NCBI GenBank assembly: GCA_009377695.1
Contig: WHTP01000011.1
Span: 1-64,000, forward strand
Reading direction: 5' to 3'
Source of the DNA: Hyphomicrobiales bacterium
GTDB lineage: Bacteria; Pseudomonadota; Alphaproteobacteria; Rhizobiales; Xanthobacteraceae
DNA: 64,000 nucleotides
A program made the position numbers and the translations under genes. The notes under the pieces were generated by a model. It did no database searches. It saw only the letters and a list, made by a program, of their open reading frames with translations, and was not told the DNA's origin. This document shows, piece after piece, positions 1 through 10,697 of the stretch (position 1 is the first letter of the stretch; each line of letters begins with the position of its first letter).

Positions 1-161
1 CGGCGATTCAAAGCTCCGACGTGCGTCAGCGGATGGCCACGTCGGGAATTCAGCTTCTCGGCGGCACGCCTGACCAATTCACGCGTCACATTCGATCCGA
101 GATGGACAAATGGGGAAACGTCATCCGCAGCGCCGGGATCAATCTTAACCACCCGCAGTAA
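1..161 (+). CDS. Bug/TctC-family solute receptor, C-terminal end (partial)
   Basis: The first 161 bases hold the last 52 codons of an open frame, read from base 3 and ending in TAA at 159-161. The residues resemble the C-terminus of tripartite tricarboxylate transporter receptors (TctC/Bug, PF03401): a short helix, a glycine turn (LLGGTPDQF), then an amphipathic helix with EMDKWGNVIRSAGI. Ten further members of this family lie in the window, which supports the call. The N-terminus, signal peptide and ligand pocket lie outside the window, so substrate and operon cannot be judged. Confidence 0.75.
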   Translation, partial: AIQSSDVRQRMATSGIQLLGGTPDQFTRHIRSEMDKWGNVIRSAGINLNHPQ

Positions 162-309
162 GGAGATTTAGCTCGCGCAACCGAGGTTGATGTCGACCCG
201 CGGAGCTTCTATTCCGAATGAGGTGGCGAGGCTCGTCGCGTGCCTTGCGACGAGATGCTTTTTGCAGCACGTGTAGCCTTCGTTAGCTTTGTAAGTCGAT
301 TGTTGGGTC
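162..309. other. Intergenic region, nothing recognised
   Basis: This stretch separates the receptor end from the SDR gene. It has a GGAG directly after the receptor stop but no open frame follows it. No convincing hairpin terminator or sigma-70-like hexamer pair was seen, and no strong Shine-Dalgarno precedes the ATG at 310. Confidence 0.4.
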
Positions 310-1104
310 ATGAATATTTCCGGCTGCACGGCAATCATAACCGGGGCGTCGAGTGGGATCGGTGCGGCCACGGCCCGTGCCTTGGCCGCCAAAGGCGCCC
401 GCGTGGTCTTGATCGCTCGCGACCAACAGCGGCTGGAGGCGGTCGCGTCCGCTATTCAACAATCCAATGGCCAGGTCCAAATCTATCCTGCGGACCTCAG
501 CGATGCGGCTGCGGTTGCGGCGGTGGCGAGCACCATTCTTGACGGGGTCGGCGCGCCCAACATCCTCATCAACAATGCGGGCGCCGGCCGATGGCTTTCG
601 GTTCTGGAAACGAGCGCCAAGGATGTGGAAGAGATGATGGCGGTGCCTTACTTCGCGGCGTTCAATCTCACGCGCGAGCTCCTTCCCGCGATGAAGCGCC
701 GCGGCAGCGGCTGTATCGTCAACGTCACATCCGTGGCCTCGCGCCTGACCTGGCCAGGTGCAACGGCGTATATCGCGGCGCGGCGCGCGATGGATGGCTT
801 CGATCAGGGCCTTCGACTTGAGCTCGCAGGGTCGGGGATTCGCGTCATGCTCGCCATGTTCGGCAGCATCGAGACGGCCTATTGGGCCAACAATCCGGGG
901 AGCCGGGAGCGCCTGCCCCGCATCACGTCATTGACCCCCACCTTGACAGAGGAGCAGGTAGCCGCGGCAATCGTGAGCGGCATCGAGGCGAACCGCCGCT
1001 TGGTGCTGAAACCATCAATCTTCCGGTTTGTGCTGGGCTTGAACGCCCTGTTCCCTCGCACGACCGAGCGCCTGATGCTGTGGGGATGGCGTCCGCCAGT
1101 GTAG
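310..1104 (+). CDS. Short-chain dehydrogenase/reductase with Lys-to-Arg change in the active site
   Basis: This 264-residue protein has the classical SDR layout. The cofactor loop TGASSGIG is at residues 11-18, NNAG at 88-91, Ser141 in a VNVTS strand and Tyr154. The usual YxxxK reads Y-I-A-A-R, so the catalytic lysine is an arginine (Arg158); the codons at about 769-783 read GCG TAT ATC GCG GCG CGG. The fold would bind NAD(P) and oxidise or reduce a hydroxyl/keto group, but activity may be altered. It stands alone, convergent with the DMT exporter. The substrate is unknown. Confidence 0.85.
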   Translation: MNISGCTAIITGASSGIGAATARALAAKGARVVLIARDQQRLEAVASAIQQSNGQVQIYPADLSDAAAVAAVASTILDGVGAPNILINNAGAGRWLSVLETSAKDVEEMMAVPYFAAFNLTRELLPAMKRRGSGCIVNVTSVASRLTWPGATAYIAARRAMDGFDQGLRLELAGSGIRVMLAMFGSIETAYWANNPGSRERLPRITSLTPTLTEEQVAAAIVSGIEANRRLVLKPSIFRFVLGLNALFPRTTERLMLWGWRPPV

Positions 1105-1110
1105 CGAGCC

Positions 1111-2070
1111 TCACCGCCCCGTCTGCACCGCGCCCTCCGGTCGCAGCACCACGATCGCGGAGGCCGAAAGCATCAGCGCAAAGCCGATGCCATCATACCA
1201 GGTCGGCCGCTCGCCCAAGACGATCATTGACGAAATAACGCCGATGACCGGCGAGGCCAGAATCCCGAGCGCGGCGGTCGACGCCGGCAGCCGGCGCACG
1301 GTGCCGAACCACAGGAAATAGCAGAGCCCCGATCCGATGATGCCACTGTAGATCAGACCGAACAGCGAGCGCGCGCCGGCATCGAGATGCAGCGTGCCCT
1401 CGAACGCCGGTACGCAGATCGCCATCACCGCGATGGCGAACACAAGCTGCCAGATCGTGATGGCCATCGGGTCGCCGTCGATCCTCGCCCATTTCAGGTA
1501 GACGGTGCCGGCGGCCCAGCTCACGGCGCCGCCGAGCGCGAGCATGATGCCGAGCGGAACGCCCGAGCCGGCGAGCGGTGCCACGAGGATCACCACTCCG
1601 GCGATGCAGAGCGCGAGCGCCGTCAAGCGCGTCGCGGTCAGACGCTCGCCGAGGATCGGCAGCGCCAGCATCGCCGCCCAGATCGGCATGGTGTAGACCA
1701 TGATCGCGACCCGCGATGTATCGGCCGCAAGCTGGGCAAACGGCGTGAACAGGCTGAACCCGACGATGTTGAACAGTGACGCGACGCAGATGTGCAGCCA
1801 CATGCGCGGGCTCGTGATCGCGAGCGTGCGTCCCTGAAAACGGGCGAAGCTGGTCAAGACGACCGCGCCGAGCGAGAGCGTCGTGAGCCGCATGCTGAAT
1901 GGTGGAATTTCGTCGAGCGCCATCTTCATCGTGACCCAGGTCGTGCCCCAGCCGATGCAGAGGACGATCAGGAGCGCCCGCGCCTGGGTGGCATCGGACT
2001 TGGTGGCATCGGACTTGGTTGCATCCGACTTGGCGACATCCGGCAGAGTGCTGCTGCTGTGTTCCGGCAT
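1111..2070 (-). CDS. DMT-superfamily (EamA) transporter
   Basis: This inner-membrane protein of 319 residues has about ten hydrophobic segments arranged as two EamA repeats, typical of drug/metabolite exporters (RhaT/YdcZ-like). The first 30 residues form a hydrophilic cytosolic leader with a KSDAT pentapeptide repeated three times, encoded by a 15-bp tandem DNA repeat at about 1988-2045. The first transmembrane segment starts after it (ARALLIVLCIGWGTTWVTM). The gene is monocistronic and convergent with the SDR. An internal start is possible but would remove the repeat only. The exported compound is not predictable. Confidence 0.88.
   Translation of the reverse strand: MPEHSSSTLPDVAKSDATKSDATKSDATQARALLIVLCIGWGTTWVTMKMALDEIPPFSMRLTTLSLGAVVLTSFARFQGRTLAITSPRMWLHICVASLFNIVGFSLFTPFAQLAADTSRVAIMVYTMPIWAAMLALPILGERLTATRLTALALCIAGVVILVAPLAGSGVPLGIMLALGGAVSWAAGTVYLKWARIDGDPMAITIWQLVFAIAVMAICVPAFEGTLHLDAGARSLFGLIYSGIIGSGLCYFLWFGTVRRLPASTAALGILASPVIGVISSMIVLGERPTWYDGIGFALMLSASAIVVLRPEGAVQTGR
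1988..2045. repeat. 15-bp tandem repeat inside the DMT gene leader
   Basis: The unit GGCATCGGACTTGGT occurs about 3.5 times with a few mismatches and is in frame, so it adds KSDAT units to the N-terminus of the exporter. Its length makes it prone to slippage in whole codons. Confidence 0.8.
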
Positions 2071-2119
2071 TCGGCCCGCGTTCGCTGACGTGCGGCCGTG
2101 CGGCCGGGGCGCAGTCTTA

Positions 2120-2170
2120 GAGCATGGTCCCGAAAAGTGGAAACCGGTGTTCGGACAAGACCATGATCAG
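2120..2170. repeat. Rhizobial-type palindromic repeat (GAGCATGGTCCCGAAAAGTGG class)
   Basis: The sequence GAGCATGGTC then CGAAAAGTGGAAACCGG ends in GACCATGATC and forms an imperfect stem. Close variants occur at 18016-18058 and 63750-63797. Such elements are widespread between genes in Hyphomicrobiales. It lies between the divergently placed DMT start and the end of the FTR1 gene and could act as a transcript-end hairpin for FTR1. Confidence 0.7.
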
Positions 2171-2255
2171 CGCAAAGTAAGGCGGTCCAGGGCGATGGCA
2201 ATAACCGCGGGCGCAGGCCTGCTGCGCCCGTGGTCGCACAATCGGGATATGCCGC

Positions 2256-3059
2256 TCAGGACGCCTTGGTGGCTGCCGCGGTCGCACTGGTTGCGCTGCG
2301 GCGCCACCAAAGGAAACTCACGATCGCCAGCACGATCACCGCGCCCTGCGCCAGCAGCGCTTCGCGCGTGGGATTGAGCCCGTATTCGAGCATCCATCCC
2401 AGCGACGGGACAGGATTCATAGGCACGATCAGCTGCTCCTGGAACTCCAGGATGGCGTCGCCGATCATCTTGACCGCCATCACGAACAGCAGCGCCGACG
2501 TGATGATGAACACCGCCCGCAACGGCAGGCGGCTCGCCACCGCGTTGATGACGAAGAAAAGGATCACCAGGCCAACGGCCGCGGCCGCCAGCCCTGCGAA
2601 CAGGTCTGCCGACCATCCGCCCGACGCGCTGGCCAGTGCATAGACGAACAGCACGGTCTCGGCGCCCTCGCGGAACACCGCCAGGAACGCCAGCGCCGCG
2701 ACCGCGAGCCCGGTGCCTTTGGCGAGCGCGCCTTCAGCCTGCTCCTTGAGGTATGCCTGCCATGCACGTGGGTCTTGGCGGACCAGCAACCAGCCGCTGA
2801 CGTAAAGCATCAGCGCCGCGGCGGCGAGGATGACGAAAGCTTCGAAGAGGTCGTTGTGCTGGCCCTCATTCAGCGTCAGGAAAAGATACGCTGCAACCAA
2901 GCTGGCGAGAATGGCGATCACCGCGCCGCTATAGAGCGCCACAAGCCGCTGCTCGGCGCCCGCCTTCTTGAGATAGGCTGCGAGTGCGGCGATGACGAGC
3001 ATCGCCTCCAGTCCTTCGCGCAGAAGGATCACGGCCGCTTGAATGAATGTGCCAGACAT
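2256..3059 (-). CDS. FTR1-family iron permease
   Basis: A 267-residue membrane protein with about seven hydrophobic segments. The two iron-coordinating motifs of the FTR1/EfeU family are present: REGLE at residues 14-18 and REGAE at 130-134. The family moves ferric iron across the inner membrane, usually after oxidation of Fe(II) by a partner (EfeB peroxidase, EfeO, or a multicopper oxidase). No such partner lies next to it, so it either works with unlinked partners or alone. Its length matches the family and the ATG at 3057-3059 is the natural start. Confidence 0.92.
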   Translation of the reverse strand: MSGTFIQAAVILLREGLEAMLVIAALAAYLKKAGAEQRLVALYSGAVIAILASLVAAYLFLTLNEGQHNDLFEAFVILAAAALMLYVSGWLLVRQDPRAWQAYLKEQAEGALAKGTGLAVAALAFLAVFREGAETVLFVYALASASGGWSADLFAGLAAAAVGLVILFFVINAVASRLPLRAVFIITSALLFVMAVKMIGDAILEFQEQLIVPMNPVPSLGWMLEYGLNPTREALLAQGAVIVLAIVSFLWWRRSATSATAAATKAS

Positions 3060-3164
3060 CGGCGAACCCCACGTTTGTCGCCGATGCGATGTACCGCCGT
3101 TCCGCGGTGCCTGTAAAGCAATGTAGTTTCAAGCAATTCCAATGAGCGCGATAATGCTCAGGCC

Positions 3165-3328
3165 CTAGTGTGGCGGTTCAGAAGTTCGCCATACCTCACC
3201 GCTGGATCGCGAGCGAACGTCTGAACCAAAGCCACACTCGATTCAAAGAGTTGCTAGTGTCCTTCGATTCCGAAGTTCGTATAGGAGGGCGCTGCGAAAT
3301 GGGTACGAACTTCGGATCGGGACGCTAG
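3165..3328. repeat. Composite double-hairpin repeat with CTAG ends, copy 1
   Basis: Two inverted repeats stand side by side. Hairpin B starts CTAGTGTGGCGGTTCAGAAG and closes with CTGAACCAAAGCCACACT. Hairpin A starts CTAGTGTCCTTCGATTCCGA and closes with CGAACTTCGGATCGGGACGCTAG. They are joined by the linker GATTCAAAGAGTTG. The right terminal CTAG (3325-3328) supplies the TAG stop of the MFS gene. A full copy in the opposite orientation lies at 33167-33331. Confidence 0.85.
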
Positions 3329-4518
3329 CCAGCGGTGCGATGATATCGGCTCAGCGCGACGCCCAGCGCGGTCTGCGCCAGTGCGCAAAACGCGAGCGCA
3401 ACGAACACGGCCCATGGAATGCCGGTGAGGTCCCACAATCCGCCGCTCAGCGTCGGGATGATCACAGCGCAACTGTAGCTGATGGTGAACATGCCGGCGG
3501 CGGTGCGATGCACGTCGCCGGGCGCACTCAGCATCGGCGGCAAGGCGAGCATCACAGCGAAGGTTATTGCGGTCGAAAATCCGAGGATGAAGGCCCACAC
3601 GACAATCCCGACGCCGTTCGACAGCGCGAGTCCAATCGCCGACATGAATGAGATCGGCCCGAATATCAGATAGGGCAGGGCGCGCCAGCGCTGCTGCTTG
3701 GCTGCGAGCGGGAGCAACAGCAACGTGGCCAGAAGCTGCGCGCCGTTAAGGGAGACAAGCGCGGGTCCGATCAGCTCGGCGCGGCCGTGGCTGACCAGGT
3801 AATCCGGCACGAAAGCGTTGGCGCCGAAATACATCGAATTGTTCGCGCCGAAGGTCAGGCCGAGCAGCCACACCAGCGGGTTCTTCCAATCCGGCCACCA
3901 GCGTCGCTTCGCCTGCAGCTCGGCAGGCGCTGACATGGCGGGGCGCGGTGCAAGCAGCATAAACACCAGCGCAGTCGCGAGCACCGGCGCCGCCCACGCT
4001 ACGAGGTCGAGCCGCCAGCTATTGCCGGTCATTGGCAGTAGCAGCGATGCGGTGAGCGCAGGCGCCAGCACGCCGCCCATCACCAGTCCGTTTGTCGACG
4101 TTGCGGCGCCGAGCGCAATGCGCTTCGGCATCCACTCATGCAGCAGCGTCGGCAGGGCCGGCTGCATGATGGCGACGCCGAAGCCCATCACGACGGTTGC
4201 GGCGAACAGCATCCAGACATTCATCGCGCCGCCGCGGCTGGCCGCTGCGACAGCGATGATCAGCATGCCGCCGGTCAAGGTGCGGAACGTACCGTACCGG
4301 TGAACCAGGAGCGATCCCGGCACGGCGGCGAGTGCGAACACGAGCAGCGGCAGGCTCACCAGGAACCCGACCTGGGCTTCGCTGAGATTGAGCTCCGCAC
4401 GGATCAGCGGGATCACCGGCGGCACCGCCAGGATGGTGACGCGCATGCTTACGCCGGTGAGCCACAGCAGGCACAGGAGCTTGAACAACCGTGCGCCCGA
4501 CGGGTCGCCGTCGCTCAT
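3325..4518 (-). CDS. MFS transporter, CynX/NimT-like
   Basis: A 397-residue protein with about twelve hydrophobic segments in two six-helix halves joined by a charged loop near residues 195-215 (LQAKRRWWPDWKN). The N-terminus resembles the CynX/NimT subgroup of the major facilitator superfamily, which carries anions or nitroimidazole-like compounds. Its ATG at 4516-4518 overlaps the stop of the STAS-domain frame (ATGA), so the two are probably translationally coupled. The stop codon TAG comes from the end of a repeat element, so the last residues may have been changed by its arrival. Substrate unknown. Confidence 0.85.
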   Translation of the reverse strand: MSDGDPSGARLFKLLCLLWLTGVSMRVTILAVPPVIPLIRAELNLSEAQVGFLVSLPLLVFALAAVPGSLLVHRYGTFRTLTGGMLIIAVAAASRGGAMNVWMLFAATVVMGFGVAIMQPALPTLLHEWMPKRIALGAATSTNGLVMGGVLAPALTASLLLPMTGNSWRLDLVAWAAPVLATALVFMLLAPRPAMSAPAELQAKRRWWPDWKNPLVWLLGLTFGANNSMYFGANAFVPDYLVSHGRAELIGPALVSLNGAQLLATLLLLPLAAKQQRWRALPYLIFGPISFMSAIGLALSNGVGIVVWAFILGFSTAITFAVMLALPPMLSAPGDVHRTAAGMFTISYSCAVIIPTLSGGLWDLTGIPWAVFVALAFCALAQTALGVALSRYHRTAG

Positions 4519-4748
4519 GAGCTTGTCTTGATCTGCACAAGCGCCGCGGTGGCGGATTCCGTATAGTGGATGGTCGAGCCGTTAAACCCCGCGCTTTGCA
4601 GCATCCGTCGAACGGACGGCTTTGCGCCTGTAAAATAGATACGCGTGCCCGAACGTTCGAGCTTTTGCACGAAGCCGCGCAGCGCGTTGGCGGCGGTGAT
4701 GTCGATCAGCGGGACATTGCCGAAGTATGATGGCGTGGTGGAGTGCAT
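4515..4748 (-). CDS. STAS-domain fragment, probably the C-terminal remnant of a SulP-type anion transporter
   Basis: The 77 residues contain most of a STAS domain: a strand with VPLIDITAANAL, a helix, then RIYFTGAKPSVRRMLQSAG. This is the order seen in the cytosolic tail of SulP permeases and in anti-sigma-factor antagonists. The same frame upstream of the ATG at 4746-4748 shows no permease sequence, so the membrane part is absent. The stop overlaps the MFS start by four bases. It may be a decayed SulP gene that now feeds ribosomes into the MFS gene, or a small stand-alone STAS protein. No SD is evident. Confidence 0.55.
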   Translation of the reverse strand: MHSTTPSYFGNVPLIDITAANALRGFVQKLERSGTRIYFTGAKPSVRRMLQSAGFNGSTIHYTESATAALVQIKTSS

Positions 4749-4845
4749 GCGGCGGGGATGGAATCGATGGCGGTCGGGTCCACTATGGCACGGACACAGG
4801 GAGTGAGTCCTTCTACGCCCGCGTGCGCATGCGTTGCCGCTGCCG

Positions 4846-5160
4846 TCAGCTCACCAGTTTGAGCCCGACGATGCCACCCACGATCAATCCGATGGAGCCG
4901 AGCCGCAGCGCGTTCGCGGGCTCGGCGAACAGGACGATCCCGAGGATTGCGACGCCGACGGCGCCAATCCCGGTCCAGACCGCATAGGCGGTGCCAAGCG
5001 GCAGCGTCTTCAGCGCCAGGCCAAGAAACAGCAGGCTCGCCGCCATACTCCCGACAGTCCAGATCGAAGGGACAAGACGCGTGAACCCGTCCGTATATTT
5101 GAGGCCGGTTGCCCAACCCACTTCAAGCAACCCAGCGATCAGCAGGTAAAGCCACGCCAT
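4846..5160 (-). CDS. sugE: Guanidinium exporter of the SMR family (Gdx/SugE type)
   Basis: A 104-residue protein with four transmembrane helices. It carries Gly10, the proton/substrate-coupling Glu13 and Trp16 in AGLLEVGW, followed by LKYTDGFTR and [16 protein letters not shown], which separate Gdx proteins from the drug exporters of the EmrE type. Gdx works as a dual-topology dimer exchanging guanidinium for protons. The start at 5158-5160 was chosen because a GGAGG (5167-5171) lies six bases upstream and because it gives the family length; the open frame runs further upstream through the riboswitch. Control by guanidine is implied by the two ACGG-loop hairpins upstream. Confidence 0.95.
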   Translation of the reverse strand: MAWLYLLIAGLLEVGWATGLKYTDGFTRLVPSIWTVGSMAASLLFLGLALKTLPLGTAYAVWTGIGAVGVAILGIVLFAEPANALRLGSIGLIVGGIVGLKLVS

Positions 5161-5166
5161 GACGAA

Positions 5167-5228
5167 CCTCCAAAAGCGGAGGGCCGTCCCTACCGAATGT
5201 GACTCAGGGAAAGCGAGGCCGTCCCCGC
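5167..5228 (-). promoter_or_regulatory. Guanidine-II (mini-ykkC) riboswitch with Shine-Dalgarno of sugE
   Basis: On the minus strand two short stems each close a tetraloop ACGG. P1 at 5228-5213 reads GCGGGG-ACGG-CCTCGC (six pairs). P2 at 5191-5180 reads AGGG-ACGG-CCCT (four pairs). They are 21 bases apart. The SD GGAGG (5171-5167) follows P2 by eight bases. Two ACGR-loop hairpins just ahead of the ribosome site are the definition of the guanidine-II class, which switches on translation of Gdx exporters when guanidinium is bound. The gene downstream is exactly such an exporter. Confidence 0.88.
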
Positions 5229-5243
5229 CGCCCGGATATGGGA

Positions 5244-5272
5244 CCGCGCGCGCTTCGTTCAAGCGCGCGCGG
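5244..5272 (-). terminator. Strong GC hairpin, probable terminator of the collagen-like gene
   Basis: CCGCGCGCGCTT (5244-5255) pairs perfectly with AAGCGCGCGCGG (5261-5272) around a five-base loop, giving a 12-bp stem. It starts 10 bases after the stop of the lipoprotein gene and lies just before the riboswitch, so it would separate the two transcripts. No long U-run follows. Confidence 0.6.
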
Positions 5273-5282
5273 GAATGGCCAT

Positions 5283-5819
5283 TTAGCGGCGCATGCACAA
5301 TCCGACGACGGCGCCGTCGCAGGATGCGACCCCGCCCTGCTGGGTGGCTGCGGTGCCGGTATCACGGCAAGCTGCGAAGACGAGAACCTCGTCATTGTTG
5401 CACGCGAGCTTGCCGGTTGCTTCCACGCGTCGCAGACCGTCGGTTCCGGTGGCAACTGCTGCGGTTTGTCCGGCGGGCCCTGCCGGTCCAGGTTCGCCCT
5501 GCGCTCCCGGCTTGCCTTCCGGGCCGGGCTTGCCTTCCGGTCCCGGCTTGCCTTCCGGGCCTGGTTTGCCTTCGGGCCCGGCCGGTCCTGCTTGTCCAGG
5601 TGGTCCAGGTGGTCCGACTTCGCCGCGCTGTCCCTGCGGGCCGGCCTTGCCCTGTTCGCCCGCTGGACCTGGAGGCCCTGCGGGCCCCTGTGCACCCGTC
5701 GGGCCTTGCGGTCCCGCTTCGCCCTGCGGACCGGCTGAGCCGACCGGGCCTTGGGAGCCTTCGCACCCGGCCAGCAGCAGCACACCCGTCACGGCGATCA
5801 TCGATGTGAATGCGCGCAT
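5283..5819 (-). CDS. Collagen-like (Gly-X-Y) repeat lipoprotein
   Basis: A protein of 178 residues. The signal peptide ends in a lipobox LLAGC with the lipidated cysteine at residue 19. It is followed directly by about 32 Gly-X-Y triplets, many GPP, GPA, GPE and GKP, with GPEGKP four times in tandem. The last ~60 residues form a non-repetitive cap with four cysteines (in LACNN, AACRD, ASCDG, GLCMR), perhaps two disulfides. The start at 5817-5819 is chosen for the lipobox and for GGGGGG five bases upstream. Predicted to be a membrane-anchored triple-helical stalk. Function unknown; bacterial collagen-like proteins often serve adhesion or surface display. Confidence 0.85.
   Translation of the reverse strand: MRAFTSMIAVTGVLLLAGCEGSQGPVGSAGPQGEAGPQGPTGAQGPAGPPGPAGEQGKAGPQGQRGEVGPPGPPGQAGPAGPEGKPGPEGKPGPEGKPGPEGKPGAQGEPGPAGPAGQTAAVATGTDGLRRVEATGKLACNNDEVLVFAACRDTGTAATQQGGVASCDGAVVGLCMRR
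5508..5580. repeat. 18-bp tandem repeat coding for GPEGKP
   Basis: Four near-identical 18-bp units, read on the minus strand, encode the GPEGKP hexapeptides of the collagen-like protein. The few differences are synonymous third-base changes, so protein sequence is kept while DNA has begun to diverge. Confidence 0.75.
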
Positions 5820-6109
5820 AAAATCCCCCCGCCTGGATTGATGCCTCAGCTTGCGGCTGACGTGCGACGCGGTCAATGCGACATGGCTGGCTTCGGTGTC
5901 GATTTGCCCGCAGGATGCAACGCCAGTCCGCCGAGGGTTCCGATGTTGCACCGCGTTCCTGCGTGTGTTAGCAGAACGCGCGATTTTCGTGGGGTTCGGA
6001 AGCGACCGCGGCCCTGTTCCGGAAATTCGAAGTCCCACTTAATTTCAAGGGCTTGCGCTCCCATTCCGAGGGCGCCGAGCCTGCGGAATTGCCCTGACGA
6101 GCATTCGAC
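5820..6109. other. Divergent intergenic region upstream of atpH and the collagen-like gene
   Basis: About 290 bases that must hold the promoters of the atp operon and of the lipoprotein gene. Beyond the GGGGGG SD of the lipoprotein (5821-5827), no hexamer pair or palindrome stood out clearly enough to name. Confidence 0.4.
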
Positions 6110-8199
<2,090 letters not shown>

Positions 8200-8219
8200 G
8201 AGGGATGGACTAGCACGAA

Positions 8220-9098
8220 ATGGCCTCCCTCAAGGACATGCGGGTTCGCCTCGCCTCCACCAAGGCGACGCAGAAGATCACCAAGGCCATGCAGATGGTT
8301 GCGGCGTCGAAGTTGCGGCGCGCCCAGGCGGCCGCGGAAGCCGCGCGGCCTTACGCCGAGCACATGGATACGGTGCTGCGCAACATCGCAGCCTCGGTGG
8401 CCGGGCTTGATGCCGCGCCGGCGCTGCTGCGCGGCACCGGCAGCGACCGCGTGCATCTCCTCCTGGTCTGTACTGCCGAGCGCGGCCTGTGCGGTCCGTT
8501 CAACTCGGCGATCGTGCGGCTCGTGCGCGAGCATGCCAACAAGCTGGTTGCCGAAGGCAAGGAGGTGAAAATCTTCTGCGTCGGCAGGAAGGGTTACGAG
8601 CAGCTTCGCCGCCAGTATGAGCGGAACATCATCGAGCACATCGAGCTTCGCTCGGTTCGCACGATCGGCTTTTCCAATGCGGAAGCGATCGGGCAGCAGA
8701 TTACAGACCTCTATGCCAAGGGCGCGTTCGATATCTGCACGCTGTTCTTCTCGCGCTTCAAGTCGGTGATCGCGCAGATCCCGACCGCCCAGCAGATCAT
8801 CCCGCCGGTGTTTGAGGCGGCGAACGGCAACGGCGGCGCGGCTGCGACCTACGAATACGAGCCTGAGGAGGAGGAAATCCTTGCCGAACTCCTGCCGCGC
8901 AACATCGCGGTGCAGATTTTCCGTGCGCTGCTCGAAAATGGTGCGTCGTTCTACGGCGCGCAGATGAGCGCTATGGACAACGCCACCCGCAACGCCGGTG
9001 AGATGATCCGCAAACAGACGCTCACCTACAACCGCACGCGCCAGGCGATGATCACCAAAGAGCTGATCGAGATCATCTCCGGCGCCGAAGCTCTATAG
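8220..9098 (+). CDS. atpG: F1F0 ATP synthase subunit gamma
   Basis: Central rotor shaft of 292 residues. The N-terminal coiled-coil helix ([20 protein letters not shown]) and the C-terminal helix ([19 protein letters not shown]) are the two conserved coiled-coil ends of the family. An acidic insertion [10 protein letters not shown] near residue 215 is seen in alphaproteobacterial gammas. It begins 20 bases after atpA. Confidence 0.97.
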   Translation: MASLKDMRVRLASTKATQKITKAMQMVAASKLRRAQAAAEAARPYAEHMDTVLRNIAASVAGLDAAPALLRGTGSDRVHLLLVCTAERGLCGPFNSAIVRLVREHANKLVAEGKEVKIFCVGRKGYEQLRRQYERNIIEHIELRSVRTIGFSNAEAIGQQITDLYAKGAFDICTLFFSRFKSVIAQIPTAQQIIPPVFEAANGNGGAAATYEYEPEEEEILAELLPRNIAVQIFRALLENGASFYGAQMSAMDNATRNAGEMIRKQTLTYNRTRQAMITKELIEIISGAEAL

Positions 9099-9101
9099 TG
9101 T

Positions 9102-9121
9102 GCCTCCCCTTTCAGGGGGGC
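9102..9121 (+). promoter_or_regulatory. Small hairpin between atpG and atpD
   Basis: CCTCCCCT pairs with AGGGGGG around a three-base loop in the 47-base gap. There is no U-run, so full termination is unlikely; it may be a processing or stability element or a fragment of an intergenic repeat. The atpD SD (AACGAGGAAGA at about 9132-9142) follows. Confidence 0.4.
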
Positions 9122-9133
9122 AGAGGTACGTAA

Positions 9134-10594
<1,461 letters not shown>

Positions 10595-10602
10595 CTCCCA
10601 AA

Positions 10603-10680
10603 GCCGTCATTGCCGGGCTTGACCCGGCAATCCATCTTGCATGAAGAGATGGACCCGCGGGGCAAGCCCGCGGGTGACGA
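10603..10680. repeat. REP-like double palindrome between atpD and atpC
   Basis: Two hairpins follow each other: TTGCCGGGCTTGACCCGGCAA at about 10610-10630 and CCCGCGGGGCAAGCCCGCGGG at about 10653-10673, bracketed by GTCATTG and GTGACG. This is the class of repeat frequent in Bradyrhizobium-type genomes. Its position inside the atp operon means the transcript must pass through it. Confidence 0.8.
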
Positions 10681-10697
10681 CCGAGAAAGCGGATAGT

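Noticed and set aside
3120-3150. Irr (ICE-like) or Fur box upstream of the FTR1 gene
   Set aside because: TTTCAAGCAATTCCAAT matches the ICE palindrome at only about 9 of 14 defined positions; too weak to report as a site.
5293-5841. Plus-strand frame rich in Gly-Pro opposite the collagen-like gene
   Set aside because: The GC-rich repeat reads as Gly/Pro-rich on both strands. Only the minus frame has a start with SD, a lipobox and uninterrupted Gly at every third residue.
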